From Lachnospiraceae bacterium (lineage in GTDB: Bacteria > Bacillota > Clostridia > Lachnospirales > Lachnospiraceae), in contig JAGBEO010000013.1 of assembly GCA_017936885.1 (NCBI GenBank), positions 248,001-312,000 of the forward strand: a DNA stretch of 64,000 bases, in the 5' to 3' direction. Below are positions 26,067 through 35,291 of the stretch, in pieces (positions within the stretch are counted from its first letter, which is position 1; every line of letters starts with the position of its first letter). The notes below the pieces were generated by a model. It worked only from the letters and a program-made list of their open reading frames with translations, made no database searches and was not told where the DNA came from. Position numbers and translations under genes: made by a program.

Positions 26067-27815
26067 TTACTTTCTCAATAGCACTCCCGACACATTCACA
26101 TTAGAATACCCTAAGAAGGATTCGCCGTCTTTTACGCCTTCCTCATATCTGACCTGAAAATGGTTCATATATAAAACCGTATTTTCATCTATCCTAATTT
26201 CCTGATACGGCTTCATGACGCTGCTGATTTCCTCCTGACTGACATGAATATGCTCTCTCTCATAAGCCAGTGCCCGCTGTGCGAAATCATCGATATCTAC
26301 GGTAATCATTTCTCCGCTCTCCCGTATCACAAACCGGAAATCCGTAAAATCTACATTTCTATATTCATCAAATGCCGTATCATAATAAGTATCTTCGCTG
26401 ATCATATCCATCTGATTATAACCGCTTACGTCCAATTCTCCCACCATCTGACAACAGTGCAACGAATGTGTCTCCAGTTTTGTCATATCCTTCATATTCA
26501 TTTCCTGATCTTCCAGAAGCGCAACGAAATCATCCGAATAGATATTATAAACCGCCGTAATTTCTTCCGTCTCGTTCTGCCTGTCTAAATATTGATAAGA
26601 TCCTTTAAGCCTCTCATACTCCAATTCCGAAAGTTGCCCGCCGTCCTTTACTTTTTCATAATATTTTGCCAAAAAAGCACTCTGCCACCGATTGGAGACA
26701 CTGTACATGTTGATACCCGGCACAAAAACCGCAACCATAATACAGCCGCATAAGAAAGGCATAATCCACTCTAATTTTCCTTTGCTGAAGCGCCAGATCA
26801 AGATTACACCGATCTCAAAAAGTATCAGCATCACGCCCATATATCTGCCCGGCGTCATCCCATAATCGTAAATTCTGACACCCATAGAATAAGCCTGCAG
26901 CAGAATAAGCGGGGAAAATACGTAAGGCAATATCCTCAAAATACGGGAATACTGTCCATCGTCATCATAAAATGCAGTCATGATCCATACCGGCATTCCA
27001 AGGCAAAACAGCCCGGAAATGATACTGAATATCTCATTGGACGGCATTTCCCTCATAATCAGTATCTTTGCAAAATATAAATATACCACTACAAGCGCAC
27101 AGATCGTCATACCGGCCAGCAGCCCTCTTACCATCGCTCGAAGAAATTCCTCTGCTTTCTGCTTCGTATTCGTGACAGCCATAATACAGCTTGGTACATA
27201 GTAGACGCCTACTATGATAATAGCAACTGCATAGTTTAAGTTTGAGTATCCTTTTAAAAACAAGACATCAAAAGCAGTTACGACAAGCATCATACCGAGT
27301 TCCAATCCAAAGAAAATAATACTGACCAGGCAGAACCCATAAAATACTTTGACCAGATATTCCTCAAACTTAAGTCCGCTTCTCCGAAAGCAGCTATATA
27401 ACGCTATGACAGTTATGAAAGACAGATAACCACCCATAAAACGGTGCACCCATTCATTCACAATGCCGCCGCTGGTCCATGCCACGCGTACAGCATCATC
27501 TAATTCAAAACTCCATGCTGCACCGACTGCTATCACGGCGCCGATCACAAAACATACAATCTTCCATACTTTATGCTTCATAAAACAGGATTCTGCAAAA
27601 AAAGCGGAAAAAGCGAAAAATACCAGCACCCGCAAAACAACATCACAGTCAAAGATGAGTTCCACATCGAATTCATAATCCAGCATATAGGTAACTGCCG
27701 AAAAGAAAGCCGCCAAAGCTGCCGCCGACACTGTCACTTTATATACGGCGAAGGATTCTCTTATTTTTACTGCCAATTTATGTAATTGTTCCCAGATTTG
27801 TTTCATAAGTTTCAC
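26067..27815 (-). CDS. DUF4153 polytopic membrane protein
   Basis: A 582-residue protein. The first ~390 residues hold around ten or more hydrophobic segments (for example VTVSAAALAAFFSAVTYML and VLVFFAFSAFFAESCF), and the last ~190 residues are soluble and acidic. This matches the DUF4153 family of Clostridia and Bacteroidetes membrane proteins of unknown function. Its start overlaps the stop of the preceding gene by 4 bp (ATGA), so it is coupled to that membrane-anchored protein and, further up, the AGE-family isomerase. Confidence 0.82.
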   Translation of the reverse strand: MKLMKQIWEQLHKLAVKIRESFAVYKVTVSAAALAAFFSAVTYMLDYEFDVELIFDCDVVLRVLVFFAFSAFFAESCFMKHKVWKIVCFVIGAVIAVGAAWSFELDDAVRVAWTSGGIVNEWVHRFMGGYLSFITVIALYSCFRRSGLKFEEYLVKVFYGFCLVSIIFFGLELGMMLVVTAFDVLFLKGYSNLNYAVAIIIVGVYYVPSCIMAVTNTKQKAEEFLRAMVRGLLAGMTICALVVVYLYFAKILIMREMPSNEIFSIISGLFCLGMPVWIMTAFYDDDGQYSRILRILPYVFSPLILLQAYSMGVRIYDYGMTPGRYMGVMLILFEIGVILIWRFSKGKLEWIMPFLCGCIMVAVFVPGINMYSVSNRWQSAFLAKYYEKVKDGGQLSELEYERLKGSYQYLDRQNETEEITAVYNIYSDDFVALLEDQEMNMKDMTKLETHSLHCCQMVGELDVSGYNQMDMISEDTYYDTAFDEYRNVDFTDFRFVIRESGEMITVDIDDFAQRALAYEREHIHVSQEEISSVMKPYQEIRIDENTVLYMNHFQVRYEEGVKDGESFLGYSNVNVSGVLLRK

Positions 27816-28381
27816 CTGTCTGACTCTTCCAAATCACCTGTCATTTTCAAATACTTCGGAAGAAACTCTAAGATATCGATAGACCTTTCTTCATTGTTTA
27901 ATTGTGCATCTAAATATAATTCCGTAAATCTGCTGTACTTAGCGCCGGAAACATCAAAAGAATAGGTTTCTCCTCCTTCCCAACTGTTACTTTCACACTC
28001 TTCTTCCAAATAATGTATACTCATCTCACCGGCACCGTCTACATGAATCCGTCCGTTAATTTGAATATTCCATACGTCATCGCCATCCGGAATCGTAAAC
28101 GCTACATTCCCATCTGAATAAGTAATACTTTCGTAAAACTGGGTAAGCTGACCCGGTTGCTTTTCTGAAACGTCTTCGTTCGTAGAGATGAACAATCTAC
28201 CAGAATAATATATCATTTGTTTATGGTTTAAAACACCAAATATGAGAAACAGCGCAATCATAACAACCATTATCAGGCTTATGATAGCTCCAGTCCTAAT
28301 TTTCCCTGTTTTCATACTTATATCTTTCGCACCTCTTTCACAGCTTTTCCTCACCGCATCATACTTACCCCATTTCAACAT
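27812..28381 (-). CDS. Membrane-anchored protein of unknown family
   Basis: A 189-residue protein with one membrane segment (about residues 30-50, AIISLIMVVMIALFLIFGV) and an extracellular domain rich in beta-strand-like sequence. No family is recognised. The first ATG overlaps the upstream stop (TAATG), which supports coupling; the ATG at 28315 (MKTGKIRTGAI) would give a cleaner membrane protein and is the alternative. It links the AGE-family gene to the DUF4153 gene in a three-gene operon. Confidence 0.7.
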   Translation of the reverse strand: MLKWGKYDAVRKSCERGAKDISMKTGKIRTGAIISLIMVVMIALFLIFGVLNHKQMIYYSGRLFISTNEDVSEKQPGQLTQFYESITYSDGNVAFTIPDGDDVWNIQINGRIHVDGAGEMSIHYLEEECESNSWEGGETYSFDVSGAKYSRFTELYLDAQLNNEERSIDILEFLPKYLKMTGDLEESDR

Positions 28382-29655
28382 TACACCGGAAAAGATGAAC
28401 TTTTCTTTCCTGCCTTAACCGCAGGCGCAATAGAAACATTCGGCGCATAAAACGGAATAAGCGTCGCCTGTATCGCATGATACAAGTCTGACTTACCAGG
28501 CCATACGGTGCCGATCACACGATTATTTTGATCCATCTGATGGAACCAGGAACCGTTTATATGATCCAATACCTTCTCATCCAGATATTGCATAAACTCT
28601 GCATAATGATCCGCATATTTCTTTTGCCCGGTTACATGATAAAGAGATGCCGATGTATTGATAGCCTCCGCCAGCGTCCAGTGCATTCTGTCATGCACGA
28701 CCGGATTCCCGTTCCAGTCTGTCGTATACACAATCCCCTGTGCACCATCTACATTCCATGCATCCGCTACGGCTCTGTCAAAAAGATGCTCAGAAACCGC
28801 AATATACTTAAAAGCTGCTTCTTGATCTGTTGTGTTATCCCCGGAATAAGAAGAAAGCGCCCACTGCAAAATCAATCTCGCCCATTCGATACCATGTCCG
28901 GGTGTTGCACCGTATGGCTTGAACGGATCATCCGGCTTATCCTTATTACAATCCAGATCAGCAACCCATTCTTTGGTAAAATGCTCCGGGATTCTCCAAT
29001 CATTTGCGCCAGCCCATGCAATTACATGGTCAATGATGCGTCCAGCTCTTACGCGGTATTTTTCCTCCCCTAAAACATCTGCCGCTGCAAGAAACGCCTC
29101 TACCGTATGCATATTGGCATTTAATCCACGGTAATCGTCCAAAACGGTAAATTCAGTGTTCCATGTATCGCAGGAAAGCCCCTCTTCCTCATTCCAAAAT
29201 CGGAGATCATAAAGCTTCAACGCCTCATCCAACAGCTCCTTTGCACCCGGTCTGCCTGCCAAGGTTGCGGAAGAAGCCGCCAGAATGACAAAAGCGTGGG
29301 CATAGCACTGCTTATTCGGCACAATCTGTCCGTCTGCTGTCAGCCCCGCATACCAGCCGCCGTTTTTCTCATCGTGCAGTTCGCCTCTAAGCCCCTTTAA
29401 GCCCGCATCAATCAACTCCTCGCTCCCCGGATGTCCGAGAAAACTTCCCAGACTATAGACGTGCACCATACGGCTTGTGATCCATGTTTCACGATTACGG
29501 TCTATCCACGGTGTACCGTCATCGCCCAGATAATAAGAGCTTCCGCCCGGTGACGGAAATTTATGTCCGAAGCTTAGCAGGTTCTCCCGGACTTCCTCTA
29601 GAAACTTCTTGTTTTCTATCGTATTAATCTGGTATTTTCTATTGATTTCACTCAC
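28381..29655 (-). CDS. AGE-family sugar epimerase/isomerase
   Basis: A 424-residue (alpha/alpha)6-barrel enzyme of the N-acylglucosamine 2-epimerase superfamily. Conserved active-site segments are NRETWITSRMVHVYSLG, LNANMHTVEAFLAAAD, PGHGIEWARLILQW and RMHWTLAEAI. The pattern resembles the YihS / mannose isomerase group of aldose-ketose isomerases more than true GlcNAc 2-epimerases, so likely substrates are mannose, fructose or sulfoquinovose-type sugars; I cannot choose among them. It leads an operon with two membrane proteins. Confidence 0.87.
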   Translation of the reverse strand: MSEINRKYQINTIENKKFLEEVRENLLSFGHKFPSPGGSSYYLGDDGTPWIDRNRETWITSRMVHVYSLGSFLGHPGSEELIDAGLKGLRGELHDEKNGGWYAGLTADGQIVPNKQCYAHAFVILAASSATLAGRPGAKELLDEALKLYDLRFWNEEEGLSCDTWNTEFTVLDDYRGLNANMHTVEAFLAAADVLGEEKYRVRAGRIIDHVIAWAGANDWRIPEHFTKEWVADLDCNKDKPDDPFKPYGATPGHGIEWARLILQWALSSYSGDNTTDQEAAFKYIAVSEHLFDRAVADAWNVDGAQGIVYTTDWNGNPVVHDRMHWTLAEAINTSASLYHVTGQKKYADHYAEFMQYLDEKVLDHINGSWFHQMDQNNRVIGTVWPGKSDLYHAIQATLIPFYAPNVSIAPAVKAGKKSSSFPV

Positions 29656-29744
29656 TTACTTTTTCTCCTTTTCAATCTTTCTTTTTCGCTATGTGATAAT
29701 TATATATGCAATACAAAACCAAAACACTGTAAATCGGATAAAAA

Positions 29745-29957
29745 TCATCTTCCTGACATCTTTTTCAGATAACTATTTTTAAGTTCATTTTCGTTTTGTA
29801 ATTTTTCATTCTTATCTTTAAGATACTTTATATACTCTCTGCACAATTTAACTCCGCCGCGGACTGCAACATCCTCATGCTGTTCCATTTCATCCAGCCA
29901 TTGCAGAAGGGATTTTTCACGAATATCATTATAAGTATTATCTTCCTTTGTAAACAT
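29745..29957 (-). CDS. Small coiled-coil protein
   Basis: A 70-residue soluble protein, start chosen at MFTKEDNTYNDIREKSLL because GGAGGAATGT precedes it. The C-terminal half (about residues 40-66, EYIKYLKDKNEKLQNENELK) is a probable coiled coil. No family is recognised. It is separated from neighbours by AT-rich spacers. Confidence 0.6.
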   Translation of the reverse strand: MFTKEDNTYNDIREKSLLQWLDEMEQHEDVAVRGGVKLCREYIKYLKDKNEKLQNENELKNSYLKKMSGR

Positions 29958-30123
29958 ACATTCCTCCACGAATATTCCTATATTTAACCATTCAATCTGC
30001 AATTTCATATCTCGAAATTTAACAATTGCTGCACGTTATTATCCTTTAAATTATAGCAACACAAACAATAACTATCAATAATATAAAAACAATAATACAA
30101 CAATAGAATATAAATCAAAAATA

Positions 30124-30156
30124 GGAGTGGCTCACTTTTTCCTTTTGAGCCACTCC
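30124..30156 (-). terminator. Intrinsic terminator after the GGGtGRT gene
   Basis: A perfect 11-bp stem (GGAGTGGCTCA/TGAGCCACTCC) followed on the minus strand by TATTTTTG, 35 bp past the stop codon. Confidence 0.85.
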
Positions 30157-30190
30157 CAACTACTTCTAAAAATCACTATTATATCTATAA

Positions 30191-31201
30191 TTAGAACTTA
30201 CCAGCCTTAGCAGCTTCCTCAATCGAAACAGCAACAGCAACAGTAGCACCAACCATCGGGTTGTTACCCATACCGATCAGACCCATCATTTCAACGTGTG
30301 CCGGAACGGAAGAAGAACCTGCAAACTGTGCGTCAGAGTGCATACGTCCTAAAGTATCTGTGAAACCATAGGAAGCAGGACCTGCAGCCATGTTATCAGG
30401 ATGAAGTGTACGCCCTGTACCACCGCCGGAAGCTACGGAGAAATATTTCTTACCAGCTTCTGTTCTCTCCTTCTTATATGTACCTGCTACAGGATGCTGG
30501 AATCTTGTAGGGTTAGTAGAGTTACCTGTGATGGATACATCTACATTCTCTTTCCACATGATTGCAACACCTTCCGGAACAGAGTTTGCACCATAGCAGT
30601 TAACCTTGGAACGAAGACCATCGGAGTAAGCGATTCTTTCGATTTCTTTTACTTCATTTGTGTAAGGATCATACTCTGTCTCAACGAAAGTAAATCCATT
30701 GATTCTGGAAATGATCTTTGCAGCATCTTTTCCAAGACCGTTTAAGATAACACGCAGAGGTTTCTGACGAACCTTGTTAGCCTTCTCAGCGATACCGATC
30801 GCGCCCTCAGCAGCAGCGAAGGATTCATGACCTGCTAAGAATGCGAAGCAGTCTGTCTCTTCCTCTAATAACATCTTGCCTAAGTTACCATGTCCGAGAC
30901 CAACCTTACGGGTATCAGCAACGGAACCGGGAATACAGAATGCCTGAAGACCTTCACCGATTGCAGCAGCAGCGTCAGCAGCCTTCTTGCAGCCTTTCTT
31001 AATAGCGATTGCTGCACCTACTGTATAAGCCCAGCAAGCGTTCTCAAAACAGATAGGCTGGATTTTCTTAACCTGCTCATAAACATCTAAGCCAGCATCT
31101 TTAGTAATTTTCTCAGCTTCTTCGATAGAAGAAATGCCGTAACTATTTAATACAGAATTGATTTTGTCAATTCTTCTTTCATATGATTCAAATAAAGCCA
31201 T
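30191..31201 (-). CDS. GGGtGRT protein
   Basis: A 336-residue protein named for its motif, seen here as ASGGGTGRTLHPDNMAAG. Other conserved stretches are AYTVGAAIAIKKGCKKAA and FCIPGSVADTRKVGLGHGN. It is widespread in anaerobic Firmicutes, but its biochemical role is not established to my knowledge. It follows an IscU/NifU-type scaffold gene by 59 bp on the same strand; this pairing is conserved and suggests a role in iron-sulfur metabolism. The strong AGGAGGAATAAG ribosome site and biased codons suggest high expression. Confidence 0.92.
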   Translation of the reverse strand: MALFESYERRIDKINSVLNSYGISSIEEAEKITKDAGLDVYEQVKKIQPICFENACWAYTVGAAIAIKKGCKKAADAAAAIGEGLQAFCIPGSVADTRKVGLGHGNLGKMLLEEETDCFAFLAGHESFAAAEGAIGIAEKANKVRQKPLRVILNGLGKDAAKIISRINGFTFVETEYDPYTNEVKEIERIAYSDGLRSKVNCYGANSVPEGVAIMWKENVDVSITGNSTNPTRFQHPVAGTYKKERTEAGKKYFSVASGGGTGRTLHPDNMAAGPASYGFTDTLGRMHSDAQFAGSSSVPAHVEMMGLIGMGNNPMVGATVAVAVSIEEAAKAGKF

Positions 31202-31260
31202 CTTATCTTATTCCTCCTGTTTATTTTTCACACTAAGCAGACTTGTATACGAATGCTTTA

Positions 31261-31953
31261 TTATTCGCATCTGGGGTCGATAATCTTAACAGCATCATCA
31301 ACACGTCCGTACTGTCCGCATGCTTTCTCATATGCTGTGTTCGGGTCATCACCCTTCTTGATGAAGTCTGTCATCTTGCCAAGGCTTACGAATTTGTAAC
31401 CAATGATTTCATCATTTGCATCCAAAGCAATACCTGTTACATAACCTTCAGCCATCTCAAGGTAACGAGGACCTTTCTTAAGAGTACCATACATAGTACC
31501 AACCTGGCTTCTTAAACCTTTACCTAAATCTTCAAGACCAGCGCCAACCGGAAGACCTTCTTCTGAGAAGGCGGACTGTGTACGACCGTAAACGATCTGT
31601 AAGAACAGCTCTCTCATTGCTGTGTTGATCGCATCACATACAAGGTCTGTATTAAGAGCTTCCATCACTGTTAAGCCCGGCAAAATCTCAGATGCCATAG
31701 CAGCGGAGTGTGTCATACCGGAGCAGCCGATTGTCTCGACAAGTGCCTCCTGGATGATACCCTCTTTCACATTCAATGTCAGCTTACATGCACCCTGCTG
31801 AGGAGCACACCAGCCCACACCGTGTGTTAAACCGGAAATATCTTTTACTTCTTTTGCCTGAACCCATTTTGCTTCCTCTGGGATAGGAGCACAGCCATGA
31901 TGAACGCCCTGTGCTACTGTACACATTTCTTCAACTTCTTTTGAATAAATCAT
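31261..31953 (-). CDS. NifU/IscU-type iron-sulfur cluster scaffold protein
   Basis: A 230-residue protein with the scaffold fold plus extra segments. Candidate cluster ligands are Cys in GWCAPQQGACKL, VETIGCSGMTHSAAM and LVCDAINTAM, arranged as in IscU/NifU N-terminal domains. It is longer than classical IscU (about 130 residues). No cysteine desulfurase gene is adjacent. It is the upstream partner of the GGGtGRT gene and probably shares its transcript. The ribosome site is AAAGGAGTTATCAC. Confidence 0.88.
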   Translation of the reverse strand: MIYSKEVEEMCTVAQGVHHGCAPIPEEAKWVQAKEVKDISGLTHGVGWCAPQQGACKLTLNVKEGIIQEALVETIGCSGMTHSAAMASEILPGLTVMEALNTDLVCDAINTAMRELFLQIVYGRTQSAFSEEGLPVGAGLEDLGKGLRSQVGTMYGTLKKGPRYLEMAEGYVTGIALDANDEIIGYKFVSLGKMTDFIKKGDDPNTAYEKACGQYGRVDDAVKIIDPRCE

Positions 31954-32044
31954 GTGATAACTCCTTTCGATTATGTATAAATTATTTCATAACAGACTTA
32001 TATGTCTGTCATAACCGCTAGTCTTATTGTCTCATATTATATAT

Positions 32045-32086
32045 AAAAAATCCAGTCATATTTTGCAATTTATGACCGGATTTTTA
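32045..32086 (-). terminator. Intrinsic terminator after the TrpXYZ-like operon
   Basis: An A-T rich flanked stem (AAAAATCC-GTCATA / TATGAC-GGATTTTT, one mismatch) followed by T-rich sequence on both strands. It lies about 95 bp after the last ABC gene and before the scaffold gene. Confidence 0.7.
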
Positions 32087-32179
32087 TAATATTTTTCTAT
32101 TTTCTTTAATCCGTAAAACCGTCTCTTACTTCATCAGACAGTATCACCGCCCAGTGTCAGTACTGCATTAAGCAGACAG

Positions 32180-32983
32180 TTAACCAAGCATCATTCTGTC
32201 GTTTGCAAACTCTCCGCCGCTGACCTCTTCAAACTTTGCAAGCAGATCCGATACGCGCAGATGCTTCTTCTCTTCTCCCGACACATCATAAATAACCCTG
32301 CCCTCATGCATCATGATCAGACGGTTGCCGTGTGCGATCGCATCCTTCATATTGTGGGTAACCATCATCGCCGTCAGATGATTCTCCTCTATAATCTTAT
32401 CAGATAATTCCAGCACCTTAGCGGCCGTCTTCGGGTCAAGGGCTGCCGTATGTTCATCTAAAAGCAAAAGCTCCGGCTTCTGTAAAGATGCCATCAAAAG
32501 TGTGACTGCCTGACGCTGTCCGCCGGAAAGAAGTCCTACCTTGGAAGTCAGTCTGTCTTCCAATCCAAGATCCAGCTCCCGAAGTTTCTCTTTATAATAC
32601 TCTCTCTCAGCCTTCGTGACACCCCACTTCAGCGTACGTCTCTTACCGCGTCTTGCCGCAAGCGCCATGTTTTCATCAATAGACATGGTTGCTGCCGTAC
32701 CGGTCATCGGGTCCTGAAATACTCTTCCTAAGAATTTGGCTCTCTTGTGTTCCGGAAGCGCTGTTACATCAGTACCTCCTATAATGATAGAACCGTAATC
32801 TACAGGCCATACACCTGCAATCGCATTCAATGTGGTAGACTTACCGGCTCCGTTACCGCCGATAATCGTGACAAAATCGCCCTCATTCAACTGCAGATTC
32901 ACACCGTCCAACGCAACCTTTTCATTGATCGTGCCTTTATTAAATGTCTTGTGAATATCTTTAATCTCTAATGCGTATGCCAT
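32180..32983 (-). CDS. ABC transporter ATP-binding protein (TrpZ-like)
   Basis: A 267-residue ATPase: Walker A IIGGNGAGKSTTLNAI, signature LLSGGQRQAVTLLMAS, Walker B LLLLDEHTAALDPK and switch His MMVTHNMKDAI. The DEHTAALD form of Walker B is typical of the TrpXYZ / COG1101 group of amino-acid-type importers. It begins 2 bp after the permease gene ends. With the permease and the lipoprotein it forms a complete importer. Confidence 0.9.
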   Translation of the reverse strand: MAYALEIKDIHKTFNKGTINEKVALDGVNLQLNEGDFVTIIGGNGAGKSTTLNAIAGVWPVDYGSIIIGGTDVTALPEHKRAKFLGRVFQDPMTGTAATMSIDENMALAARRGKRRTLKWGVTKAEREYYKEKLRELDLGLEDRLTSKVGLLSGGQRQAVTLLMASLQKPELLLLDEHTAALDPKTAAKVLELSDKIIEENHLTAMMVTHNMKDAIAHGNRLIMMHEGRVIYDVSGEEKKHLRVSDLLAKFEEVSGGEFANDRMMLG

Positions 32984-32985
32984 AG

Positions 32986-33921
32986 CTAAGCCACCCCTTT
33001 CTTCACGTACTTATCTTTCAGATAAGGGATTGCAAGGAATATTGTTACGACAATTGCGGAAAACAGCTTCATGTCATCAGAAGGCATCTTCAACCATAAT
33101 ACAAAAGCTATAACAACATAATAGATAACCGCTCCTGCTATCACCGCAAACATCGTAAATGCAAATGCCATTTTCCTGCCGGCACACAATTTCCCAAACA
33201 ATACTTCACCGATAATAACAGCCGCCAATCCGATTACGATGGCGCCTCTTCCCATATTAACGTCTGCCGCACCCTGATACTGTGCATATAGGCCGCCGCA
33301 TAAACCGACAAGACCATTGGAAATCATTAAGGCTAACACGGTATGGAACTTGGTATTGATTCCCTGTGCCTTCGCCATGCTCTGATTACATCCCGTGGCA
33401 CGAATAGCCTGTCCCTGTTCCGTTCCGAAATAGAAATATAAAATATAAACCAAAATAATACAGCCTAAAACAACTCCGCCGTAAAACTTAAACTTAGTCA
33501 GCGCGTCTCCTGATATATAACGAAGGGAAACAACCAGTGCATACTGATCAACATTGATCGCCTGATTAGATTTTCCCATAATATTCAAATTAATAGAATA
33601 AAGCGATATCTGCGTCAAAATACTGGACAAGATACCCGGAATTCCCAATGCCGTATGTAACAGTCCGGTCACCATACCCGCCAGCATACCTACCGCAAAT
33701 GCTGCCAACAACGCGATCCATGGGTTTACACCCATACGGATCAGCATAACCGCCGTTGCACCTCCTGTGGCAAGTGAACCGTCTACTGTCAAATCAGCAA
33801 AATCCAGCAAACGGAATGTAATATACACTCCTAATGCCATGACACCCCAGATCAATCCCTGTGCACACGCTCCCGGCATCGCCCGGAGTAAGGACATAGG
33901 GTTTAGAGACAATAAAATCAT
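32986..33921 (-). CDS. ABC transporter permease (TrpY-like)
   Basis: A 311-residue membrane protein with about eight or nine hydrophobic segments, related to branched-chain amino-acid permeases (COG4120 group). Conserved parts include GLIWGVMALGVYITFRLLD, DLTVDGSLATGGATAVMLI and RATGCNQSMAKAQGI. I start at MILLSLNPMSLL because GGGAGG is 9 nt upstream; an ATG seven codons earlier is the alternative. Confidence 0.9.
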   Translation of the reverse strand: MILLSLNPMSLLRAMPGACAQGLIWGVMALGVYITFRLLDFADLTVDGSLATGGATAVMLIRMGVNPWIALLAAFAVGMLAGMVTGLLHTALGIPGILSSILTQISLYSINLNIMGKSNQAINVDQYALVVSLRYISGDALTKFKFYGGVVLGCIILVYILYFYFGTEQGQAIRATGCNQSMAKAQGINTKFHTVLALMISNGLVGLCGGLYAQYQGAADVNMGRGAIVIGLAAVIIGEVLFGKLCAGRKMAFAFTMFAVIAGAVIYYVVIAFVLWLKMPSDDMKLFSAIVVTIFLAIPYLKDKYVKKGVA

Positions 33922-34047
33922 CTTTTGAAACCTCCCATTCATTACATAACCTTAATACATAAATAGATATGGGGATGGCAGAGATGTCATCCCCATACAC
34001 TTCACTGTGTACATTGTATCATTTCTAATAAAATGTGCAAGACTTTC

Positions 34048-35130
34048 TTACTGCTCAATTGCTACATAGTCATCCGGTATTGTTACACCGAGTGTCTCAC
34101 AGATGGATGCATTGTACTCTTTGGTAACCTGAGGTGCGAATTTGATATCCATAGTTGTGATATCAGCGCCGTTTACCAAGATGTCATATGCCATCTCGCC
34201 TGCTGTGTATCCGATATCATAATAGCTGATAGACAATGTTGCAACGCCGCATCCGGAACAGATACCTTCCTCACCTGCGATGATCGGAACCCCTGCAGGA
34301 AGCGCTACGTTGTTTACTGTCTCTGTATTAGCTGCCATTGTGTTGTCTGTAGGGATGTAAAGCACATCACAAGACTCACATGCACTTGTTACAACTGCCT
34401 GAATCTCATTGGAATCAGCAGCGGTAAACTCTTCATATTCGATACCGTCCTCTTCCAGATACTGTTCAAATACCTGAGCCTGATATACAGAGTTAGCCTC
34501 TGCGGAACAATAAAGGATACCAACCTTCTTTGCATCCGGGAACAGCTCAACTAACATATTCTCCTGCTCTTCCAACGGAGCAAGGTCAGATGTACCGGAG
34601 ATGTTAGTGCCCGTTGCGCCCGTCCAGTCAGCAATATCCAGTGCTGTTGCATAGTCTGTAATAGAAGTTCCGAGGATCGGAATCGTGTTTGTTGCTGCTG
34701 CAGCCGCCTGTAAAGGTGCTGTTGCGTTAGCAAGAATCAGATCATCGCCGTCTGTTACGAACTGTGTACAGATTGTTGCACAGTTCGTCTGCTCACCCTG
34801 AGCGTTCTGGAAATCGAAGTTTACGTTGCCTTCACCGAGAAGCTCTGTAAGTGCCTCTTCAAAACCTCTGGTTGCTTCATCCAGTGCAGGATGCTCTAAC
34901 AACTGGCAGATACCGATATTATATACCTTATCTGCTGCAGGTGCCTCTGCTTCCTCAGAAGCGGTATCTTCTGTGGTGTCAGAAACTTCCTCCTCTGCCT
35001 CTGTGGTTTCTGCTGCTTCTTCTGTGCTGCTCTCAGCAGGCGCTTCTGCGCTTTCAGAAGAACCGCAGCCTGCAAGCATAGCAGAAGACATAGCTGTTAC
35101 CATAAGTAATGCTAATACTTTCTTTTTCAT
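34048..35130 (-). CDS. ABC transporter substrate-binding lipoprotein (TrpX-like)
   Basis: A 360-residue lipoprotein (lipobox MLAGC, Cys 22) with an unusually long acidic Glu/Ala/Thr/Ser linker (about residues 24-66) before the folded domain. That domain contains YNIGICQLLEHPALDEATRG and the PF04392-type core VLYIPTDNTMAANTETV and GVPIIAGEEGIC. Characterised relatives bind tryptophan or tyrosine; the substrate here is inferred. The ATG follows TAGGAGGAGATTATT. A large hairpin lies in its upstream region. Confidence 0.92.
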   Translation of the reverse strand: MKKKVLALLMVTAMSSAMLAGCGSSESAEAPAESSTEEAAETTEAEEEVSDTTEDTASEEAEAPAADKVYNIGICQLLEHPALDEATRGFEEALTELLGEGNVNFDFQNAQGEQTNCATICTQFVTDGDDLILANATAPLQAAAAATNTIPILGTSITDYATALDIADWTGATGTNISGTSDLAPLEEQENMLVELFPDAKKVGILYCSAEANSVYQAQVFEQYLEEDGIEYEEFTAADSNEIQAVVTSACESCDVLYIPTDNTMAANTETVNNVALPAGVPIIAGEEGICSGCGVATLSISYYDIGYTAGEMAYDILVNGADITTMDIKFAPQVTKEYNASICETLGVTIPDDYVAIEQ

Positions 35131-35163
35131 AATAATCTCCTCCTAAAAATAGTACTCATACTT

Positions 35164-35203
35164 TTTAACACGTTATAGCGCTCGTTCGCTTTAACGTGTT
35201 AAA
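35164..35203. promoter_or_regulatory. Long hairpin in the TrpX-like upstream region
   Basis: A 12-bp perfect stem (TTTAACACGTTA/TAACGTGTTAAA) continues past one T-T mismatch into four more pairs (AGCG/CGCT) around a 6-nt loop. No T-tract follows on either strand, so it is not a terminator. It is 34 bp upstream of the gene start, suited to an operator or a leader RNA structure. Confidence 0.65.
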
Positions 35204-35232
35204 GTGTACTGCTTTCTATGCAAATATACACG

Positions 35233-35268
35233 AAAATGGCAGATTAGTCAACTTTAATCTGCCATTTT
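35233..35268 (-). terminator. Bidirectional-type terminator after the GGDEF gene
   Basis: A perfect 14-bp inverted repeat (AAAATGGCAGATTA/TAATCTGCCATTTT) with an 8-nt loop lies 24 bp past the stop of the diguanylate cyclase gene. A's precede and T's follow on both strands. Confidence 0.8.
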
Positions 35269-35291
35269 TAGTAAATAAACGCAATATCAAA

